Shown in pieces: positions 58,346 through 64,000 of a DNA stretch of 64,000 bases. The notes beneath the pieces were generated by a model. That model was not told where the DNA came from. It saw only the letters and a list, made by a program, of their open reading frames with translations, and did no database searches. Location of the stretch: positions 248,001 through 312,000 of the forward strand of contig NZ_PHNC01000006.1 in NCBI RefSeq assembly GCF_003121295.1. The letters run 5' to 3'. Position numbers and translations under genes: made by a program. This DNA is from Streptomyces orinoci. GTDB lineage: Bacteria > Actinomycetota > Actinomycetes > Streptomycetales > Streptomycetaceae. The stretch's first letter is position 1. The number at the start of each line of letters is the position of its first letter.

Positions 58346-58376
58346 CGCCCTGCGCCCCTGCCGGGGGCGCAGGGCG
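58346..58376 (+). terminator. Hairpin terminator after YncE/phosphoesterase gene
   Basis: A 13-bp perfect stem (CGCCCTGCGCCCC, 58346-58358, with 58364-58376) and a 5-nt loop lie 6 bp after the stop codon. Confidence 0.75.
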
Positions 58377-58430
58377 GCTGCGTCGCTGCGTTCCGCGCCT
58401 CGGCCGCGGGGGCGCGACCCGGCCACATCC

Positions 58431-58436
58431 TAGGGT
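58431..58436 (+). promoter_or_regulatory. -10 box of leaderless GNAT gene
   Basis: TAGGGT ends exactly 7 nt before ATG 58444, with no ribosome site in between, so transcription likely starts at the initiation codon. Confidence 0.55.
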
Positions 58437-58443
58437 GTGGCCC

Positions 58444-59013
58444 ATGTCAACCACCGTCTTCACACTCACCCCCGATGTGGTGCTGCGTCCGGTGACCGCC
58501 GAGGACGCCCCCGCCGTGGCCCGCGCCTACGCCGCCAATCGTGAGTATCTGCGCCCCTGGGACCCCCGTCGGCCGGACTCCTTTTTCACCACCGAGGGTC
58601 AGGCGGCCCGGCTGACGGATCTGCTGGAACTACGCCGGGCGGGACGGGTGATGCCCTGGGTGCTGGAGGCTACCGACGGGGAGATCGTCGGCGCCGTCAA
58701 CCTCAACAACATCGTCCGGGGCGCCTTCCACAGCACCAACCTCGGCTACTGGGTCGCCGCCGACCGTGCCGGGCAGGGCCTGGGCACCGCAGCGGTGGAG
58801 GCCGCCTGCCAAGGCGCCCGGGAACAGCTGGGGCTGCACCGGGTGGAAGCGGGCACCGTACTGGCCAACGCCGCCTCCCAACGGGTGCTGGCCAAGTGCG
58901 GTTTCGAGTTCATCGGCACCGCCCGGCGCTATCTGCACATCGACGGCGAATGGCGCGACCACTACCTGTACCAGCGCATCCTCGGTGATCACGCCCCGGA
59001 GACCGGCAACTGA
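58444..59013 (+). CDS. GNAT acetyltransferase (RimJ/RimL-like)
   Basis: The 189-residue protein fits RimJ-type acetyltransferases: VVLRPVTAEDAPAVARAYAANREYLRPWDP (N-terminal), LGYWVAADRAGQGLGTAAVEAACQGA with the acetyl-CoA pyrophosphate loop (Q/R-x-x-G-x-G) and HRVEAGTVLANAASQRVLAKCGFEFIGTARRYLHIDGEWRDHYLYQRIL. RimJ acetylates the N-terminus of ribosomal protein S5 in E. coli; relatives also modify antibiotics or other amines. ATG 58444 is chosen because a -10-like TAGGGT lies 7 nt upstream; a GTG three codons earlier overlaps that box. It stands alone between terminators. Confidence 0.9.
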   Translation: MSTTVFTLTPDVVLRPVTAEDAPAVARAYAANREYLRPWDPRRPDSFFTTEGQAARLTDLLELRRAGRVMPWVLEATDGEIVGAVNLNNIVRGAFHSTNLGYWVAADRAGQGLGTAAVEAACQGAREQLGLHRVEAGTVLANAASQRVLAKCGFEFIGTARRYLHIDGEWRDHYLYQRILGDHAPETGN

Positions 59014-59220
59014 GGCCGCACGGCCGCCCGCGTTGCCCAATCGCATCGCAATCTATGTCTCGCCGACGTACGGCTGTTACACGACAGAGGGAAAACCGCT
59101 GATCGGGAGTCGTAGGATCGTACCGTTTCACCGGCGGGGCGGTTCATTGAACTTTGCCCCGCCACTTACCTGTTGTTTGCACTACCGCGCTCTCTCGGCG
59201 CAGGAAATGGGGGGTCCCCT

Positions 59221-61392
59221 GTGCCCGGGCGGATATCTCGGCGACGGATGCTCCAGTACACCGGCGGCGGCCTGGTCATGGGGTCCGCCGCGGTGGGCGC
59301 CTGGGAGTGGCTGGCTCCGGGGCCGGCCAAGCCGCACCGCAAGGAGTTCCCGGCCCAGCCGGCCAAGGCGGTCACCTCGGAGTCCTTTGTCCATGTGATC
59401 GCGCATCCCGATGACTCGCTCTACTTCATGAACCCGGAGCTGGAGCAGTCCATCCGCAGCGGCGCTCCCACCATCACCGTCTGCCTGACCGGCGGCGAGT
59501 CCGACGGCCGCAATGCCCTGGCGCAGACGCCCGGTTACCCGCGGATGCCGGAGCGGCGCCCGCAGTTCGTCCGGGCCAGAATCAACGGCCTGCGCGAGGC
59601 CACCGCCCAGATGGCCACCGGTGACTGGCTCAGCCCCTGGAATGTGGAGGCCACCAGCTTCCTCAAGGGCTTCCAGGTGGAGCTGCACACCCTGCGGGCC
59701 GCCCCTCAGGTCAAGCTGATCTTTATGGAACTGGTGGAGGCGCGGTTCATCAAGGCGCCGCGGGCGGAGAGCCTGCGCGGGCTGTGGCTGGGCGCCACCC
59801 AGTCGCTGCCCACCCTGATCCCGGTGGGCAGCCCGGTCCGCCGCCAGTTCCACTACCAGCGCCAGCAGGTGATCGAGTCGCTGGTGGCGATCCTGGAGCA
59901 CTACCGGCCGACCGTGGTGCGCACCCTGGACCCCAACCCCACCCACCGGGCGCAGCAGCAGCCCTACCCGGACTGCCCGCCGGTGCTCCGCGGGCTGTCC
60001 CACTACGACCACCAGGACCACACCACCTCCGCCTTCTTCATCCAGGCGGCGCTGAGCGAGTACTGGGGCCGCAAGCACTCCCGGCCCACCGCGGTGGAGA
60101 GCTACCTCGGCTATGAGGTCTCCCTGCTGCCCACCAACCTGGACTCGGCGACCACCGCGCACAAGGTCAAGATCCTGGACACCTATGGCTGGGCCAGCGG
60201 CAAGGACTGCGGTGACCCCTCCGGCTGCGGCGACCGCAAGGTCGGCGCCCGGTCCAAGGATGTGCGCTGGTCCAACAACTGCCGCCACCGGGCGCCGGGC
60301 ACCCAGCGCTGGGTGCAGCCGCTGCCGGACGGCCGGCTGGCCGCCTTCGCGCTGCTGGACGGCACGGTGCAGTGCTGGACGGAGACCACGGCCGGCAGCG
60401 GCGTCTGGTCCAAGCCGGCCAGGATCGGCGGCTCCATGCTGGAGGGCCAGGTCCAGGCGGTACGCCACCCCGATGGCACGCTTCAGCTGTTCTCGGTGCG
60501 CACCGTGCTGCCCACCCGGGACCAGGACCACCGGCGGGAGATAGTCACCGCCCGCCAGGACGCCAGGACGGCGCCCGGGCAGATGCCGGCCTTCGGCCCC
60601 TGGGAGTCGCTGGGCTCACCGGAGACCGACCCCGAGCGCTCCATGGAGGTCGGCTACCCGGTGGCGGTGCTGGACGGCAAGGGCACCGTGCACCTTTTCG
60701 CCCGGGACTGGGCGGGCGGGATCATGTTCCGCACCGGCGAGCACGGCCGGGACTTCACCGACTGGGACCACCTGGCCGGGATGGACGAGCCGGTGCATGT
60801 GCTGGACGGGCTGGACGCCGCGGTGGACGACAAGGGCCGTGTCCATGTGGTGGCCGCCGACACCAGGACCGTTCTGCACTGGATGTCCGACTCCCCCGGC
60901 GACACTCCGCAGCCGGCCGACCCCACCCGGCTGCCCACCACCGCCGGTGAGCTGAGCCTGACCCCGCTGTCCGGCGGCGGAATGCGGCTGGCCGCCCGCG
61001 AGCCGGGCACCGTCCAGGCCCGGGTGCTGATCGCCGACCGGCTGGAGAACAAGGGCCACTGGCAGCTGACCTCGCAGTGCGCGCCCATAGGGGGTTATGG
61101 GCGGGTGGCGCTGGAGCAGGAGGGCAATACGGTCGTCCTGGCCGGCCGTGACGACCAGGGCCAGGTCCGGCTGTCGGTGGGCTCCGGGCGTCCGGGTCCC
61201 TGGCAGCGCCAGGGCATCCCCTACCGGGGCACCCCCGGCATCGTGCGGGACTCGCGGGGCCGTACCACCGTGGTGGTCCTGGGCATGGACGGCCGCCTCA
61301 GCAGCGCCCGCGCCCGCGCCGCGGCGAAGGCGTCCTTCACCAGCTGGATCTCCCACGAGGGCCAGGACCGCAGCGAAACCCAGGCCGGCTGA
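59221..61392 (+). CDS. Tat-exported PIG-L-family deacetylase with propeller-like tail
   Basis: The 723-residue protein starts with a twin-arginine signal (RISRRRMLQYTGGG). The PIG-L/LmbE deacetylase core (about 55-340) has AHPDD at 61-65 and DHQDH (HxxH-type) at 263-267, the zinc-binding set used to remove N-acetyl groups from GlcNAc-type substrates. Residues about 345-720 form repeats such as LPDGRLAAFALLDGTVQCW, HPDGTLQLFS, DGKGTVHLFARD, DDKGRVHVVAAD and DSRGRTTVVVLGMDG. These look like blades of the same general beta-propeller class as in the M23, lysozyme-like and GH43-like genes, but strongly diverged. GTG 59221 has GGGGGG 6 nt upstream. Confidence 0.84.
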   Translation: MPGRISRRRMLQYTGGGLVMGSAAVGAWEWLAPGPAKPHRKEFPAQPAKAVTSESFVHVIAHPDDSLYFMNPELEQSIRSGAPTITVCLTGGESDGRNALAQTPGYPRMPERRPQFVRARINGLREATAQMATGDWLSPWNVEATSFLKGFQVELHTLRAAPQVKLIFMELVEARFIKAPRAESLRGLWLGATQSLPTLIPVGSPVRRQFHYQRQQVIESLVAILEHYRPTVVRTLDPNPTHRAQQQPYPDCPPVLRGLSHYDHQDHTTSAFFIQAALSEYWGRKHSRPTAVESYLGYEVSLLPTNLDSATTAHKVKILDTYGWASGKDCGDPSGCGDRKVGARSKDVRWSNNCRHRAPGTQRWVQPLPDGRLAAFALLDGTVQCWTETTAGSGVWSKPARIGGSMLEGQVQAVRHPDGTLQLFSVRTVLPTRDQDHRREIVTARQDARTAPGQMPAFGPWESLGSPETDPERSMEVGYPVAVLDGKGTVHLFARDWAGGIMFRTGEHGRDFTDWDHLAGMDEPVHVLDGLDAAVDDKGRVHVVAADTRTVLHWMSDSPGDTPQPADPTRLPTTAGELSLTPLSGGGMRLAAREPGTVQARVLIADRLENKGHWQLTSQCAPIGGYGRVALEQEGNTVVLAGRDDQGQVRLSVGSGRPGPWQRQGIPYRGTPGIVRDSRGRTTVVVLGMDGRLSSARARAAAKASFTSWISHEGQDRSETQAG

Positions 61393-61403
61393 CTCCTGAG
61401 GGC

Positions 61404-61421
61404 GCGCCCCGCAAGGGGCGC
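61404..61421 (+). terminator. Small hairpin terminator after PIG-L gene
   Basis: GCGCCCC (61404-61410) pairs with GGGGCGC (61415-61421) around a GCAA loop, followed by further GGGGCGCC repeats up to the thioesterase stop on the other strand. Likely bidirectional. Confidence 0.6.
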
Positions 61422-61438
61422 CCCCTCAGGGGCGCCCC

Positions 61439-62200
61439 CTAAACCCCCGACAGCCCCGCCGTGATCTCCCGCACAATCTCCTGCTGCTGCTGCACCAGGA
61501 AAAAGTGCCCACCGGGGTAAACCTTCAACTCGAACCCCCCACTGGTGTGTTCGGCCCAGACCGCGGCCTCGTCCACACTGACCCGGGGGTCGGCATCCCC
61601 CGTCATCGCGATGACCGGACAACGCAGCCGCTCTCCCGCCCGGTACGCATACCGCTCCACCGCCCGGTAATCGGCCCGGACCGCCGGCAGCACCATCCGC
61701 AACAACTCTTCATCGCCCAGGACTTGCGCATCCGTGCCACTGAGCGCCCGCATCTCCTGGATGAGCTCCTCGTCACTCCCCCGGTGCACCGACTCCTCCC
61801 GCCGCAGGGAAGGCGCCCGGCGCCCCGAGGCGAAGAGCGCGGCGGCCACGATGTCCTTCTCCCGCTCGAAGCGCCGGGCCACCTCGAACGCCAGCACCGC
61901 CCCCATGCTGTGCCCGAAGAACGCCAACGGCCGGTCCGACCAAGGCAGCAGCGCGCCGAACACCCGGTCGGCCAGCTCCTGGAGGTCGTCGATCAGGGGC
62001 TCCTCCCGGCGGTCCTGGCGCCCGGGATACTGCACGCATATCACGTCCGCGGTCGGCGCCAAGGTCTTGGACAGCGGGAAGAAGAAGCTCGCCGAGCCGC
62101 CCGCGTGCGGCAGACAGACCAGGCGGACGGCGGCGTCCGGACGAGGGTGGAAGCGACGGATCCACAGTCCGTTGTCATTGCTGGTATCGGTCACGGTCAT
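61439..62200 (-). CDS. Type II thioesterase (GrsT-like)
   Basis: The 253-residue alpha/beta hydrolase matches editing thioesterases of NRPS/PKS pathways: LVCLPHAGGSASFFFPL at the N-terminus, VQYPGRQDRREEPL, the nucleophile FFGHSMGAVLAFEVAR (GHSMG), GDADPRVSVDEAAVW (Asp) and YPGGHFFLVQQQQEI (His). These enzymes free stalled carrier proteins of wrong acyl groups. No PKS or NRPS gene is in the window, so its partner must lie elsewhere, possibly to the right. ATG 62200 is used, with AAGGA about 10 nt upstream. The glutamine run near the C-terminus is unusual but outside the catalytic motifs. Confidence 0.92.
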   Translation of the reverse strand: MTVTDTSNDNGLWIRRFHPRPDAAVRLVCLPHAGGSASFFFPLSKTLAPTADVICVQYPGRQDRREEPLIDDLQELADRVFGALLPWSDRPLAFFGHSMGAVLAFEVARRFEREKDIVAAALFASGRRAPSLRREESVHRGSDEELIQEMRALSGTDAQVLGDEELLRMVLPAVRADYRAVERYAYRAGERLRCPVIAMTGDADPRVSVDEAAVWAEHTSGGFELKVYPGGHFFLVQQQQEIVREITAGLSGV

Positions 62201-62298
62201 GTGCTGTCGTTCCTTCCGGGTGGGTCAACGCCTCGTAGCCTACGGCGAGACGGGCCGCGCCCTGCCCGGAATTCCCACGCCACCTGGTGCGCCGGGCC

Positions 62299-63972
<1,674 letters not shown>

Positions 63973-64000
63973 TCATGGAAGCAGAAGGACCTTGAATTGA

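Overview
The window is a 64 kb piece of a very GC-rich actinobacterial chromosome. It is almost certainly from Streptomyces or a close relative. Supporting signs are a rodlin gene, a streptogrisin-type protease, many GTG starts, Tat signal peptides, leaderless promoters, and the dispersed GGTCGCGCAGTTCCCC-type intergenic element. No rRNA, tRNA, CRISPR array, transposase or phage module was seen. The left edge cuts a PP2C regulator; the right edge lies just upstream of a cholesterol oxidase gene.

Layout. 1-3 kb: SpoIIE-type phosphatase (partial), an MscL channel with a zinc ribbon, and a secreted Ig-like protein. 3-18.7 kb: small regulator/effector pairs (TetR with an MFS pump and a triple operator; MmyB-type regulator with an alcohol dehydrogenase; LysR with an MFS pump), a streptogrisin, a first SEDS (FtsW/RodA) protein, a YcsI-type protein, and a 2OG-Fe(II) oxygenase preceded by a 24-codon cysteine-type leader peptide. 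19-24.6 kb: rodlin, a chitinase with a DasR-like site in its promoter, and a NitT/TauT-type ABC transporter. 24.7-33.7 kb: ArsR, a second SEDS protein, rhomboid-like, DUF2127 and CtaG-like membrane proteins, a BlaI/M56 pair facing a DedA-PAP2 pair across two operators, and a polysaccharide deacetylase. 34-37 kb: glutamine-synthetase-like ligase translationally linked to an amidohydrolase (a split FluG-like pair). 37-42.7 kb: a secreted peptidase, then a glycosyltransferase, a WS/DGAT-type acyltransferase and an alpha/beta hydrolase in a row.

42.7-61.4 kb is dominated by exported proteins: D,D-carboxypeptidase, phospholipase D, M23 endopeptidase, lysozyme-like muramidase, GH43-like hydrolase, DUF1023 hydrolase, YncE/phosphoesterase and PIG-L deacetylase. 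Four of these share one design: a different exported catalytic head followed by a beta-propeller lectin-like tail. In the M23 and lysozyme-like genes the 984-bp propeller segment is nearly identical at DNA level. In three proteins I count seven blades, as in the Photorhabdus PLL lectins. I consider this propeller-tailed set of cell-wall and glycan hydrolases the most interesting system here. The same stretch holds a decayed regulator gene beside an MFS gene, with its probable operator still present. The window ends with a lone type II thioesterase and a Tat-exported cholesterol oxidase.
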